NCBI GenBank assembly: GCA_026004195.1
Contig: BPIQ01000002.1
Span: 248,001 to 312,000 of the forward strand
Length of the DNA stretch: 64,000 nt
Direction of reading: 5' to 3'
Origin: Candidatus Binatia bacterium
Lineage (GTDB): Bacteria > Desulfobacterota > Binatia > HRBIN30 > BPIQ01
A program made the translations under genes and the position numbers. Below, one piece after another: positions 1-9,457 of this stretch; the stretch's first letter is position 1; each line of letters starts with the position of its first letter. The notes below the pieces were generated by a model, which saw only the letters and a program-made list of their open reading frames with translations, did not search any database and was not told the origin of the DNA.

Positions 1-64
1 GGTACCGAAAAAAATCGGCGGCGGCCGCGCGCAAGCAGCGACGGAAGGGAGGACCCTCCCGCGT

Positions 65-1177
65 TCACTCCCGTGCCAGGACGTACCGCAGGAGTTCGTA
101 GAGATAGCGCTGGTCCTCTTCGCCAAGGGCGGCTCCGAACGAAACGATCTCCCGGTCCGTGAAGAGCGTGATCCCGCCGGTGTCGACGAGTCCCAACCGG
201 GAGGGACCCCAGGCGAAGTAGGTGATCTCCTCGATGGCCTCGGTCGGAAGCACGACCGTGCGGTGGCGCCAGGGATACGACGTGTGGATACGGAAAACCT
301 CCGGCGAGAGCTCGAGCCGCGCTCGTTTTCGTCCCCGAACCCAGGAGTAGAGCGCCACGAGAGCGGCGAATCCCCCCGCCGCGATCCCGAGCCATCGGAC
401 GAAGGGGCCCGAAGCGTCCGCGCCCGCGAAGGCTGCCGCGAGCCACATCGGCCCGAAAACGAACGGGCCCACGATCGGTGCCCACAGGATTCCGCCACGC
501 AAGAAACCCGGCGGCGGGACCTCGACGGTATATCCCTCTCCCACGGGCTCGACGTGCAGGACACTCCCGAGAGGTCTTGCCGGATGGACCGGCCGCTCCC
601 CGGATGCTCGGATCACCCGAGCGAGTGGCCAGTCGAGCTCCTCCGGGCGTCGGACGACGTCCATGTGGGTAGCGGAGTTACGCAGAGGCAAGCCCAGAAA
701 CCGTGCGATTTTCTCCGCGAACATGCGCGCCGGCACCGGCTGCCGGAAACGGCGTAGCATCGGCGGTTCGAGCCCCTCCCCTTCGAGCGTGACGCCGTAG
801 TAGGTCGTTCCCCCGCCTCGACCGGCCGTGTCCCGGCTTCCGTACCTCCCGAGGCGAACCTCGCGGAACCGATCGAAAGACCGAGCTTCCGCGAGCGCGG
901 TGCGGAAAAAGCCGGAGTGTCGCTCCACGACGCGCGCTCGCCGGTCGAGGACGAGCTTCGAGCGACTTCCCACGAGGAGGGGCCCGGCAAACGCCGCGAA
1001 AGCTCCCATTCCGAGAAGAGGCACGAACTCACCCCGGAACCCTCGGCCTGATACGAGGTAGAAGGCCGCACCGAGCAAGGCGACGCCCACGACGCCGAAC
1101 ACGACCCCCAAGACCACCTGCACCCTCTCCGTCAGCGGGATCTCGAGTCGGTCCGATCCTTCCCCGGAGCCCGGCAT
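65..1177 (-). CDS. Unknown membrane protein, 370 aa
   Basis: I do not recognise the family. The product has four strongly hydrophobic stretches, at about residues 18-41, 52-70, 227-250 and 258-282. They form two membrane pairs, each followed by a soluble part. Both soluble parts contain short beta-rich runs, such as LVLDRRARVVER and LELSPEVFRIHTSYPW. This resembles a duplicated membrane-anchored PH-like domain, but that is only a guess. There is no signal peptide and no catalytic motif. It lies about 100 bases downstream of the response-regulator gene on the same strand and could be co-transcribed with it. High-GC codon use is continuous along the frame, so I am confident it is a real gene. 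Confidence 0.75.
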   Translation of the reverse strand: MPGSGEGSDRLEIPLTERVQVVLGVVFGVVGVALLGAAFYLVSGRGFRGEFVPLLGMGAFAAFAGPLLVGSRSKLVLDRRARVVERHSGFFRTALAEARSFDRFREVRLGRYGSRDTAGRGGGTTYYGVTLEGEGLEPPMLRRFRQPVPARMFAEKIARFLGLPLRNSATHMDVVRRPEELDWPLARVIRASGERPVHPARPLGSVLHVEPVGEGYTVEVPPPGFLRGGILWAPIVGPFVFGPMWLAAAFAGADASGPFVRWLGIAAGGFAALVALYSWVRGRKRARLELSPEVFRIHTSYPWRHRTVVLPTEAIEEITYFAWGPSRLGLVDTGGITLFTDREIVSFGAALGEEDQRYLYELLRYVLARE

Positions 1178-1279
1178 CGTATCCCCAAGCTCCCGGATGC
1201 AGTCCCGAAGGTCAAGGGGAACAGACCGCCGGACTCCGATGACGCCGCGAGCCCGGATGGCGCGGAGTCGGCGCAGCGA

Positions 1280-1900
1280 TCAGGATGCGTGGTGCCGGGA
1301 CGATCCGGGGGCGGCTTCGGGGTCGGACCCTCGCTCGAACAGACCGAGCCGGACGAGTTCGGCGACGGACGAAGCGCCGAGTTTGCGCATGAGCCGAGCC
1401 CGGTGGACTTCCACGGTTTTGGGGCTCAGTCGGAGCTCGTAGGCAATGAGCTTGTTCGTCTTGCCCGAAACGACCCCTTCGAGAACCTGCCTTTCGCGCG
1501 GGCTCAGCATACGACGGGTACGACTCCGGCCCGGGGAGAGCCCCCGGAAAAGCGCCGCGATGCGGCGCAAGAACTCGGCTTCCGGGAAGGGCTTCAGAAA
1601 AAAGTCGGCGGCGCCATTCCGAAACGCTTCGACGACCACCGCTGCGTCGGGATCAGCCGACGCAAGAACGACCGCTAGACTCCATCCCCGCGCACGGACC
1701 CGACGCAACAGCTCGAGCCCCCCGCAATCGCGAACGCCTACGTCCGCGAGGACACAGGCCGGTCCGTCGGCGGTATAGGTCCGCAGGAACATCTCCGCTC
1801 TCGCGAACGTGCGGACCGCATAACCTCCCCGCTCCAGGACCGCCGCAACCGACTTCCGGTCCTCTTCGCTGTCGTCCAGGACATACACCACACGATCCAT
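1280..1900 (-). CDS. FixJ-family two-component response regulator
   Basis: This is a DNA-binding response regulator of 206 residues. The N-terminal receiver domain has the acidic pair in VYVLDD, a phospho-acceptor Asp near residue 53 (VLADVG) and the conserved Lys in FFLKPF. A LuxR-type helix-turn-helix starts near residue 131 (LSPRERQVLEGV) and contains NKLIAYELRLSPKTVEVH, typical of the FixJ/NarL group. I chose the ATG at 1898-1900 because an AAAGGGGGG ribosome-binding site lies just upstream. The frame is open further upstream but has no ribosome-binding site there. No sensor kinase is adjacent, so the signal is unknown. The gene may be co-transcribed with the downstream membrane protein. 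Confidence 0.9.
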   Translation of the reverse strand: MDRVVYVLDDSEEDRKSVAAVLERGGYAVRTFARAEMFLRTYTADGPACVLADVGVRDCGGLELLRRVRARGWSLAVVLASADPDAAVVVEAFRNGAADFFLKPFPEAEFLRRIAALFRGLSPGRSRTRRMLSPRERQVLEGVVSGKTNKLIAYELRLSPKTVEVHRARLMRKLGASSVAELVRLGLFERGSDPEAAPGSSRHHAS

Positions 1901-2017
1901 TGTGGGCCCCCCTTTCGCCGTGGATTCCCTTGGCTCCCTGCGTAGCCGACGTACTCGCAAAGCCTTTCTTTTTCAAGTGTTTCGACGCTTGCGATGCCAT
2001 TTGCTAACTTCGGACCC

Positions 2018-3064
2018 ATGCGATTCGTCCGACCCGTCGTCGAGTCCCTGCAAGCCTACGTACCCGGCGAGCAACCCCAGGAGCGGGGTCTGGTGAAACT
2101 CAACACGAACGAAAACCCCTACCCTCCCTCGCCGGCCGTCCTCGACGCCATCCGGGAGGCCGCGACAGCGGACCTTCGGCTCTATCCCGACCCCGAAGCC
2201 ACCGCGTTCCGGGAAGCCGTGGCCGAAGCGTACGGGGTGAAGCCGGATCGGATCCTCGTCGGCAACGGGTCGGACGAGCTCCTGGGAATTCTCGTCCGGG
2301 CGTGCGTCGAACCCGGCGACCGGGTCGCGTACCCCGTGCCCACGTACACGCTCTACGATGTCCTCGTCACCCTCCAGGGGGCTCGTCCGGTCCGGGTCCC
2401 GTTCCCCCGGAATTTCTCGCTGCCGAGCGAGCTCGCGCGGGCGAACGCCCGTCTCACGATCGTCTGCAACCCGAATTCCCCTTCCGGTACCTTCGTGCCG
2501 TCCCGGGCACTCGCGGAACTCGCGTCCCGAATCCGCGGCCTCCTCGTCGTCGACGAAGCCTACGTCGAGTTCGCCGACGAGGACGCCCGGCCGCTCCTGG
2601 ACGAGTTCGAGCACGTCGTCCTCGTGCGAACGCTCTCGAAGTCCCACTCGCTCGCCGGGCTCCGCCTGGGCTTCCTTTTCGCGAGCGAAGCTCTCGTGCG
2701 GCAACTGCGCAAGGTGAAGGATTCCTACAACGTGGACCGGATCGCGCTCGCCGCCGGTGTCGCCGCGTTACGAGACGCAGACTGGACGGCGCGCAACGTC
2801 GAGAAAGTCCGGCGAACCCGGACGCGACTCGTCTCGGCCCTCCAGGAACTCGGTTACCGGGTACCCCCGAGCCAGGCCAACTTCGTGCTCGCGAGGAAAC
2901 CCGGCACCCGGCTGCGCGAGACGTACCTCGAACTCAAGCGGCGGGGCATTCTCGTCCGCTACTTCGAAACCCCGGAGCTCGCCGACGCGTTGAGAATCAC
3001 CGTAGGGACGGACGACGAAATCGACGCGCTCTTGCGCGCGCTCGGGGAACTCCATCAGGACTGA
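2018..3064 (+). CDS. hisC: Histidinol-phosphate aminotransferase
   Basis: HisC is a PLP-dependent transaminase that converts imidazole-acetol phosphate to histidinol phosphate in histidine synthesis. The sequence has the fold-type I aminotransferase signatures: LNTNENPYPPSP near the N terminus, GNGSDELL, NPNSPSG, VVDEAYVEF and the PLP lysine in RTLSKSHSLAGLRLGF (about Lys208). At 348 residues it has the usual length. An in-frame ATG at 1994 would add eight residues with no better ribosome-binding site. Other his genes here are hisG and hisI, about 26 kb away, so the pathway is dispersed. The 3' end overlaps the convergent DUF4340 gene by 10 bases. Confidence 0.93.
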   Translation: MRFVRPVVESLQAYVPGEQPQERGLVKLNTNENPYPPSPAVLDAIREAATADLRLYPDPEATAFREAVAEAYGVKPDRILVGNGSDELLGILVRACVEPGDRVAYPVPTYTLYDVLVTLQGARPVRVPFPRNFSLPSELARANARLTIVCNPNSPSGTFVPSRALAELASRIRGLLVVDEAYVEFADEDARPLLDEFEHVVLVRTLSKSHSLAGLRLGFLFASEALVRQLRKVKDSYNVDRIALAAGVAALRDADWTARNVEKVRRTRTRLVSALQELGYRVPPSQANFVLARKPGTRLRETYLELKRRGILVRYFETPELADALRITVGTDDEIDALLRALGELHQD

Positions 3065-4443
3065 GCGGCTTCGTCCTCCGCGCCGCCCGCTGCCTTTTCG
3101 CCGGGCTCCTCGGGAGCTTCGACGAAGTCTTCCGGCTTTTTGTCCAGCCGATCGAAGACGTAGTCCCGGATCAGGTAGACGACCCCGCTGCCGGCGGCCG
3201 AAGCCGTGTACTCCGTTTTGTCGTCCCGGCTCCTCTTGCCCACGAGGATCGTCCCGACCTCCTTTTCCTTTCCGAGAACCGTGATCCGAAGCTTCGGCTT
3301 CTCGAGACCGAACGCCGAGAGGTCCGTCACGTTCTCTCCGGCCACGTCGTAGCCTTCGAGGTCGCGCACGTCCCGGACGAACTGCTCGATGCGGTAGCCG
3401 ATGGTCTTCCCTCCGGGGTTCTCGAGAGCCCAGTCCCCGTCCTTTCGCACGAGCTCGAACGAACCGCCGTCGGAGCGCTCGACACGAATCCGCCGGGCTT
3501 CGTCCTCGGAGAAGGCCAGGACCGTCTTGTCCCGGAAATCGATCGGCTTTTTGTCCAGGTCGCGGTAGACCCACTGGCTCACCGCGAGCACGGTCGGGGC
3601 GCCTTCTCGCTTGACGTAGACCTGCCGCTTGTCGTTCTCCCGGCCGAAAAGAACGCGGTCCTCTCGGTCACCCTCCGCGAGCAGGTGAACGGCGAGGCGG
3701 GGCGAGTCGAGCCCGTACTCGCCCAGGTCCTTCGGGTCGTCGCTCACGAACTCCACCGCGCGCATCGTTCGCAGCGAGGTGAGAAAGCTCCTCACGACGT
3801 CGGCGTCCGCGTCGCGCGGCTCGGGTCGCTCCATCCGCCACTTGCCGTCGGCACGCACGAGGACGATCTCGCCGTCCGGTTTCGAGAGCGCCACCCTGCG
3901 CACCTTGTCCTCCTCGAACCGCACGACGGTGCGGTCGCGCAGGTCCTCCACCTTCTTGTCGAGCGCCCCTTCGAGACTTCCGCTCGAGAGCAGCACCGCG
4001 GGGTCGTCGCCTTTCTGCAGATAGACGGAATAACCCACCGGTGTCTTCTTCCCCACCTTGAGGACGGGGAGCTCCTTCTCGCCCGTGCGCAGGCGAAGTT
4101 CGATTTCCGGCGGCTCGAGGCCGTAGTCCGCGAGCTTTTCCCCCGCGTCCTCGAGCGAGCGTTTGACTTCGGCGTCGGCCACGGCTCGCAGGAGCCCCTT
4201 GACCGCGAATTCGTCGGCGGGCGCGGCAATGGGCTCACGCAACTTCCACGAGCCGTCCTCCTTCGCGAGTACGATGGTCCGGTCCGACGCGGAGAGCCGA
4301 ATTTCCGTCACCTCGTCGGGCTCGAAGGCGAGGAGCTTCTTTTTCTCTTCCTCCCGCTGTTCCCGGGGACGCTCCACGAAATACACGTAAGCCCCGAGAC
4401 CCGCGAGGATGAGAAGAAGAACGAGCGTGTTGCGCAACCTCAT
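3055..4443 (-). CDS. DUF4340-domain protein of a gliding-type ABC exporter operon
   Basis: The 462-residue protein has one N-terminal membrane anchor (about residues 5-21) and then a long soluble domain outside the cytoplasmic membrane. The soluble part is repetitive. Modules with the pattern DKKVEDLRDRTVVRFEEDKV, DLDKKPIDFRDKTVLAF and RLDKKPEDF follow one another about 130-150 residues apart, each after a stretch like VRADGKWRMERP. This is typical of DUF4340 proteins, which sit at the end of GldA/GldF/GldG-like ABC operons. It lies six bases after the GldG-like gene, so it is almost certainly co-transcribed. Its molecular role is unknown; a periplasmic partner of the ABC complex is likely. 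Confidence 0.88.
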   Translation of the reverse strand: MRLRNTLVLLLILAGLGAYVYFVERPREQREEEKKKLLAFEPDEVTEIRLSASDRTIVLAKEDGSWKLREPIAAPADEFAVKGLLRAVADAEVKRSLEDAGEKLADYGLEPPEIELRLRTGEKELPVLKVGKKTPVGYSVYLQKGDDPAVLLSSGSLEGALDKKVEDLRDRTVVRFEEDKVRRVALSKPDGEIVLVRADGKWRMERPEPRDADADVVRSFLTSLRTMRAVEFVSDDPKDLGEYGLDSPRLAVHLLAEGDREDRVLFGRENDKRQVYVKREGAPTVLAVSQWVYRDLDKKPIDFRDKTVLAFSEDEARRIRVERSDGGSFELVRKDGDWALENPGGKTIGYRIEQFVRDVRDLEGYDVAGENVTDLSAFGLEKPKLRITVLGKEKEVGTILVGKRSRDDKTEYTASAAGSGVVYLIRDYVFDRLDKKPEDFVEAPEEPGEKAAGGAEDEAAQS

Positions 4444-4449
4444 GGCTCA

Positions 4450-6003
4450 CTACGCCTGCGAACGGCGCCAGTAGACGGCCAGGCCCGCGAGCAGAAGCGC
4501 TTCGGGGAAAAGCAGTACGGAGAGGTAGAACACCATCGTGCTCTGTTCGGGCGTGAGCTGTACGCGGGAGGCCCGAAGGCTTTTCGGCCGGATCGAAATC
4601 AGGTCCGACTCGCCCGCCAGCCAGCCGACCGAATTGAGCAGGAGGTCCCGGTTGTAGAAGTTGCCGAGAACGTTGCGGTTGTTCGCGAAGTCTCCGCTGC
4701 CGAAGACGACGAGCCGCGCACGCCCTTCGCCCCCGTTGAGCTCCTCGAGGTCCGCCTCCACAGCCACCCCGATCGAGACCGGCCCCTTGCGGTCCGAAGC
4801 GTCCAGCCGTGCCACCCTTTCCTCGAAGAGGGCCCTCAGGTCGGTCTCCGCCCAACTGCTCGACCCCGTCTTGACGATCTCGGTCGCCTCGAGGCCTTTC
4901 TTTCCCGCGGCGTCCGCGGACACCGATCGGGTCATGGGAAAAATCGTGAGCTCGCGAAAGTTCTTCGTGATCTCGTGCGCCCCGTAGGTCTGGACCAGCG
5001 GCTCGAGCCCCAGGGTCGGACCCTGGAAGAGGCGGAGGACCTGGTCCACGACGACGTCCTCGTGGAGTTGCACTCCCCAGCGGGCCAGAAGGGGCCGGAA
5101 CTCCTCGCCCCGTCGCGGGGGGATCAGAGCCAGGAGATTTCCCCCTTTGGCGAGGTACCGCTCGATGGCGTCGAGCTCGGAGCCCAGGTAGGGCTTTTCC
5201 GGGGCCGCGACGACCAGGACGTCGCAATCCTCCGGAACCTCCGGCTCCGTCATCAGGAGCACCGTCCGCACCTGGTAGTGTTCCGTCTCGAGGGCTTCTT
5301 TCCACTGGCCGTAGCCCCGAGGACTTTCGACGTCCTCGACGTCGGGCTCTCCGTGCCCCTGCGCGAAACACACGGTCTTTTTCTTGCCCCTGGTCACCTT
5401 GATGATGGCGTTCGTCAGGTTCTCCTCCGTGGGCTCCGTCACCACGGTCCCCTCGTCCCCGTACTCGACGTGGACGGAGTTGTAGGAGCGGATCTTGTAC
5501 TTTTCCGCCTCCACGGGATCCCGTTCGGGGTCGATCATCCGATAGGAGACCTTGTCCGACGCGTAGGTGTAGCTGCGCAGGAGGTCCTCGAGCTGGGGGT
5601 GCACGCCCCCCTCCACGAAGGCCCGGAACACGAGGGGCTTTTCCAGGGCTTTCACGACCCGCTCGGACTGAGGGGAGAGGCTGTAGACCTTCTGCTCGGT
5701 CAGGTCGAAACGGAGGTGGTGGCGTGCCGAGAGATAGTTCAGGACGGCGAGGACGGCGAGGAAGGCGGCGGAGTAGAGGATCACGTTGGCCCCGTATTTC
5801 GTCGAACGCTGGCCCACGAACTGGCCGAGGCTCTCGAGCCCCGAGCTCAGGAACGCGACCAGCGCGAGGACGCCGAATCCCGCGTGAACCCCGATGTAGA
5901 CGACGTCGATCGGGCTCCGGCCCCGGGTGAAGAGATACGCCGCTCCCGCGAAAAAGAGGAGAAGCAGACCTACGAGCCCGAGAAGCGAGTTCGCCCGCCG
6001 CAC
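4450..6003 (-). CDS. GldG-like ABC transporter auxiliary protein
   Basis: At 517 residues, this belongs to the GldG / ABC-type auxiliary family. It has three hydrophobic segments near the N terminus (about 5-30, 36-58, 74-96), a large extracytoplasmic region starting around LRFDLTEQKVYSLSPQS, and a C-terminal membrane helix (about 485-510). The phrase DLTEQKVYSLSP is typical of the family, whose middle domain resembles DUF7088 and the ABC-transport auxiliary fold. It sits between the permease and DUF4340 genes with 3- and 6-base gaps. The substrate of such systems outside gliding bacteria is not known, and nothing here proves motility. Confidence 0.88.
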   Translation of the reverse strand: MRRANSLLGLVGLLLLFFAGAAYLFTRGRSPIDVVYIGVHAGFGVLALVAFLSSGLESLGQFVGQRSTKYGANVILYSAAFLAVLAVLNYLSARHHLRFDLTEQKVYSLSPQSERVVKALEKPLVFRAFVEGGVHPQLEDLLRSYTYASDKVSYRMIDPERDPVEAEKYKIRSYNSVHVEYGDEGTVVTEPTEENLTNAIIKVTRGKKKTVCFAQGHGEPDVEDVESPRGYGQWKEALETEHYQVRTVLLMTEPEVPEDCDVLVVAAPEKPYLGSELDAIERYLAKGGNLLALIPPRRGEEFRPLLARWGVQLHEDVVVDQVLRLFQGPTLGLEPLVQTYGAHEITKNFRELTIFPMTRSVSADAAGKKGLEATEIVKTGSSSWAETDLRALFEERVARLDASDRKGPVSIGVAVEADLEELNGGEGRARLVVFGSGDFANNRNVLGNFYNRDLLLNSVGWLAGESDLISIRPKSLRASRVQLTPEQSTMVFYLSVLLFPEALLLAGLAVYWRRSQA

Positions 6004-6006
6004 GCC

Positions 6007-6780
6007 TCACCTCCAGCGGATCGACTCCACCGACCGTTGGGTGAGAAAAAGAGCGGCCGCGATGACCGTGACGAAGTAGGCGAGGTCCCGGGTGTCGATC
6101 ACCCCTTTCACCATTTCCCCGAAATGCTCGGTCAGCGAGAGGTACCGGAGCAGCGCCCCGATCGTGCCCCCCGCCGTGTCCGCGGGCCAGGAAATCACGT
6201 AGAGCAGGAGAAGCGCGACCAGGCAGCTCACGGCCGCGACGATCTGGTTGTCCGTGAACGAGGACGTGAGAAGCCCGACGGTCACGAACGCGGTCGCGAG
6301 CAGAAGGAGGCCGAGGTAGCCCGCGAGCATCACGCCGACCTCGGGATTCCCGTAGAGGGCCAGGAGCAGAGGGTAGATGCCCGTGAGGCCGATCATCAAG
6401 AACACGAACACGAACGCACCGAGAAACTTGCCGAGTACGATTTCCGTCACGGACAGAGGCGAGGTCATCAGCAGCTCGTAGGTGCCCGACCGCTTTTCCT
6501 CGGCGAAGCTCCGCATCGTGATCATGGGCACGATGATCACGAGGACCACGGAGAGGTTGTGGAGCAAGGGGGCCACGACGAACTCGTTCAGGTTGAGCCG
6601 CGCCTGCGCCATCGGGTTCCGCATGGCCTCGTAGATGGAAAGGAGGAACTGGAACCGGGCCAGGAGGTTGAAGAAAAACCAACCGCCCAGCAGGAGAAAC
6701 CCGGTCAGCACCACGTACGCAATCGGAGACACGAAGTAGGAGCGGAGCTCCTTGCCCGTGATCGCGAACACGTTGCGCAT
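6007..6780 (-). CDS. ABC-2 type permease (GldF-like)
   Basis: This is the membrane subunit of an ABC-2 family transporter: 257 residues with about six transmembrane helices (for example PIAYVVLTGFLLLGGWFFF and VVSC-rich helices after residue 190). The cytoplasmic loop MRSFAEEKRSGTYELLMTSP is the family hallmark that contacts the ATPase. The gene follows the ATPase after seven bases and precedes the GldG-like gene by three, giving the usual ATPase-permease-GldG-DUF4340 order. It should pair with the ATPase at 6788-7516. Confidence 0.92.
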   Translation of the reverse strand: MRNVFAITGKELRSYFVSPIAYVVLTGFLLLGGWFFFNLLARFQFLLSIYEAMRNPMAQARLNLNEFVVAPLLHNLSVVLVIIVPMITMRSFAEEKRSGTYELLMTSPLSVTEIVLGKFLGAFVFVFLMIGLTGIYPLLLALYGNPEVGVMLAGYLGLLLLATAFVTVGLLTSSFTDNQIVAAVSCLVALLLLYVISWPADTAGGTIGALLRYLSLTEHFGEMVKGVIDTRDLAYFVTVIAAALFLTQRSVESIRWR

Positions 6781-6787
6781 GATGCCC

Positions 6788-7516
6788 CTATGCCCCCGTG
6801 CCGTTTCCCTCGTCCCGCGAGATCGCGGCGAGGAACACCTCTTCGAGGCTGCGCTCCCGGGTCAGTTCCTCGAGCATCCCTTCGACGACGATGCGTCCCT
6901 GGTGGATGATGACGACCTTCTGGCAGAGCTGGGTCACCTCGGGGAGAATGTGCGTGGAAAGAATCACCGTGCGGTCTTTTGCCAGCTCGCGGACGAGGGA
7001 GCGGATTTCGATGATCTGGCGCGGATCGAGGCCGATCGTCGGCTCGTCGAGAACGAGAACTTCCGGGTCGTGGATGAGAGCCTGCGCGAGGCCGACCCGC
7101 TGCCGGAATCCCTTGGAGAGGTGCCCGAGAACCCTGCGGTAGACGGACTCGAGGCCGCACCTCTCGACCACACGGTCGACCGCCTCGCCGAGTGCGGGTC
7201 TCGGGACTCCTTTGATGCGGCCCACGAACTCGAGATAGGCGCGGGTCGTCATGTCGTTGTAGAGCGGCGGCTGCTCGGGCAGGTAACCGATACGCTTGCG
7301 CGCTTCCTGCCACTGCTCGAAGATGTCGAAACCCGCGATCCTCACGCTTCCCGACGTGGCGGGAAGAAACCCGGTGAGAATCCGCATCGTGGTGGTCTTA
7401 CCCGCGCCGTTCGGTCCCAAAAACCCGACGACCTGACCCTTGGCGGCCGAAAAGCTGACGTCGCGGACGGCTACGAGATCGCCGTAGCGCTTGGTGAGCT
7501 CGCGGACCTCGATCAT
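6788..7516 (-). CDS. ABC transporter ATP-binding protein (GldA-like)
   Basis: This is the nucleotide-binding subunit of the ABC-2 transporter, 242 residues. Walker A is GPNGAGKTTT, the signature motif is LSKGFRQR, Walker B is VLVLDEPTIGLD, and the H-loop is ILSTHI. The C-terminal end is short, without the extra domain of drug-efflux ATPases. It is the first gene of a four-gene minus-strand operon. A good -35/-10 pair lies upstream at 7561-7589, in the gap shared with the divergent PTS gene. The start is the ATG at 7514-7516. Confidence 0.95.
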   Translation of the reverse strand: MIEVRELTKRYGDLVAVRDVSFSAAKGQVVGFLGPNGAGKTTTMRILTGFLPATSGSVRIAGFDIFEQWQEARKRIGYLPEQPPLYNDMTTRAYLEFVGRIKGVPRPALGEAVDRVVERCGLESVYRRVLGHLSKGFRQRVGLAQALIHDPEVLVLDEPTIGLDPRQIIEIRSLVRELAKDRTVILSTHILPEVTQLCQKVVIIHQGRIVVEGMLEELTRERSLEEVFLAAISRDEGNGTGA

Positions 7517-7560
7517 CGAAGGGGCCGGTTGGAAGAAAGGATCGCGCGAAAACGCTGCCG

Positions 7561-7589
7561 TCTTTAAACGCGGCCCCGGGTCTTGTCAA
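7561..7589 (-). promoter_or_regulatory. Candidate sigma-70 promoter of the ABC operon
   Basis: On the minus strand a perfect TTGACA (7584-7589) is followed after exactly 17 bases by TAAAGA (7561-7566). This pair lies about 45 bases upstream of the ATPase start. The fit is seen by eye only. Confidence 0.5.
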
Positions 7590-7658
7590 GCTCGCGCCGG
7601 GCGCCGCTCTTGACTCCGCGGGGAGACCGCCGCACCGTGGACGCGGAGAGGGACTTCC

Positions 7659-9407
7659 ATGAGGCGCTTCCAGGGCCTACCCGTCTCGCCCGGCTACGCC
7701 CAGGGGCGCGTGTTTCTCTACCGCGGCATCGGGAGCCTCCTCGACGCGGAACTGCCGCGGCAGGGAATGGGCCCGGAGGCGGAACTCGCGCGACTCGACC
7801 GGTCCCTGCGGGCTGCGCGGCAGGAGTTGCGTGCCCTCCGGCAGAGAATCGAACTCGAGTACGGGACCTCCGAGGCCGGGATCCTCCACGCCCAGTTCAT
7901 GATTCTCGACGACCCGCCGTTCCGGGAGCAGATCCGGGAGAAGATCCTGCGCGAAAACGCCTCGGCCGAGAGCGCCGTCGCCGCGACCGTGCGGGAGATC
8001 GAAGGGCGGTTTCTCTCCCACCCGGATCCCTACCTCCGGGAACGGGCCCAGGATGTCCGGGACGTGGGCTTGCGGCTTTTGCGGCACCTGGCGGACCGCT
8101 TCCACCACCCCCTCGCACAACTGCCGAGAGACGTCGTCGTGGTGGCCTCCGAACTCCTGCCCTCCGACACCCTCTTTCTCGACCAGGGCCACGTCCGCGG
8201 GATCGTGACGGAGCACGGAAGCGAACACTCCCACTTCGCGATCCTCGCCCGGTCCCTCGAAATCCCCGCCGTGAGCCGTGTCCGGAACATTCTGGCCGTC
8301 GCCCGGCCGGGAGACAGCATCGTCGTGGACGGTGTGGCCGGCGTCGTCATCCTCGAGCCGGGAGGAGCGGAAGGGAGCGAGTACGAAAGGAAGGCCCGGG
8401 CCTACCGGAGCGCGCTCGACGAAGCCAGGACGGAAAGCCACGGTCCGACTTTCACCCTCGACGGCACGAGGGTCGTTCTGCTGGCGAACATCAACCGCCC
8501 CGAAGAGGCCGAAAAGGCCTCGGCCCGGGGTGCGGAAGGCGTCGGACTCCTCAGGACGGAATTCCTCTGGACCGCCGAAGGCGGGTTGCTCCCCGAAGAA
8601 GACGAAGAACGGGCGTACCGTCACGTGCTTTCCGTTTTTTCCGGCCGACCCGTCACGATCCGCACGCTCGACGTGAGACCCGAGAAGGCCTTCTCCTGGC
8701 AGGAAGACCTGCCCCCGGCCGGAGGCGGTTTCGAGGAGCGGGGCATCCACTACCTGCTCCGGCATCCCGAGCTTCTCCGCCGGCAGCTGCGCGCACTCCT
8801 CGGCGCGAGTCGGGCAGGCTCGCTCAGGATCCTCCTGCCGATGGTCACGGGAACCGAAGAAATCGAAGAGGTCCGCCGTCTTCTCTCGTCCCTTCGAGCG
8901 GATCTCGAGCGGCGAGGAACGCCGGTCCCGGAGCCGCCGGTGGGGGCGATGGTCGAGACACCGCCCTCGGTGCTCCTGTCTTCCGATCTCGCGCGGGCGG
9001 CCGATTTCCTCTCGGTGGGGACGAACGACCTGCTGGACGCGCTGTTCGGCACGCGCAGGGACGCCCCCGGAAGCGAGGAGCACAGCATCTTCGAGCCGAG
9101 TTTGCTGCGCGCCATGCACGCCGTCCTGAAGGCGGGAAACGAACAGGGCAAAGACGTGGTGCTCTGCGGCGAGATCGCCGGGACGCCCGCGGCCACGGCC
9201 CTGCTCGTCGGCCTCGGGTTTCGCCATCTCAGCATGAGCCCGCAGAGGCTCGACGAGGTGCGCTACAACGTCCGGCGCATCCACGCGGCCGAGGCGCGAG
9301 CTTTCGCCGAGCGAACGCTCGCACTCGACACCGCGCGTGCGGTTCGCGAAGCCGTGCTCGCGTACGAAGACCCCTGGCGCCGGTTGCTCGAGAGGAGCGA
9401 AGCCTGA
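7659..9407 (+). CDS. ptsI: Phosphoenolpyruvate-protein phosphotransferase (PTS enzyme I)
   Basis: Enzyme I takes phosphate from PEP and passes it to HPr. The 582-residue product matches the family length and has no N-terminal GAF domain, so it is PtsI rather than PtsP. The phospho-histidine site is EHSHFAILARSLEIPAV, slightly different from the usual GGRTSHTAI. The PEP-binding barrel shows GVGLLRTEFLW and the C-terminal catalytic Cys is in VVLCGEIAGTP. An upstream GAGAGGGAC ribosome-binding site supports the ATG. No HPr or EII gene is adjacent; in lineages with few sugar permeases such an EI often serves a regulatory PTS, which is inference here. Confidence 0.93.
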   Translation: MRRFQGLPVSPGYAQGRVFLYRGIGSLLDAELPRQGMGPEAELARLDRSLRAARQELRALRQRIELEYGTSEAGILHAQFMILDDPPFREQIREKILRENASAESAVAATVREIEGRFLSHPDPYLRERAQDVRDVGLRLLRHLADRFHHPLAQLPRDVVVVASELLPSDTLFLDQGHVRGIVTEHGSEHSHFAILARSLEIPAVSRVRNILAVARPGDSIVVDGVAGVVILEPGGAEGSEYERKARAYRSALDEARTESHGPTFTLDGTRVVLLANINRPEEAEKASARGAEGVGLLRTEFLWTAEGGLLPEEDEERAYRHVLSVFSGRPVTIRTLDVRPEKAFSWQEDLPPAGGGFEERGIHYLLRHPELLRRQLRALLGASRAGSLRILLPMVTGTEEIEEVRRLLSSLRADLERRGTPVPEPPVGAMVETPPSVLLSSDLARAADFLSVGTNDLLDALFGTRRDAPGSEEHSIFEPSLLRAMHAVLKAGNEQGKDVVLCGEIAGTPAATALLVGLGFRHLSMSPQRLDEVRYNVRRIHAAEARAFAERTLALDTARAVREAVLAYEDPWRRLLERSEA

Positions 9408-9457
9408 GGCGTTTTCTCGCCAGGGGCCGGTCCTTTTGTTAGGTTGACCCCCGCTCG

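Noticed and set aside
2302-6909. A 1,535-codon open frame on the plus strand
   Set aside because: It runs antisense through the hisC end and the ABC operon. It has no family similarity, and its Arg/Glu/Pro-rich text is what high-GC DNA gives in a shadow frame.
7600-7658. A plus-strand TTGACT promoter for ptsI
   Set aside because: A -35-like word is present, but no acceptable -10 lies 16-18 bases downstream.
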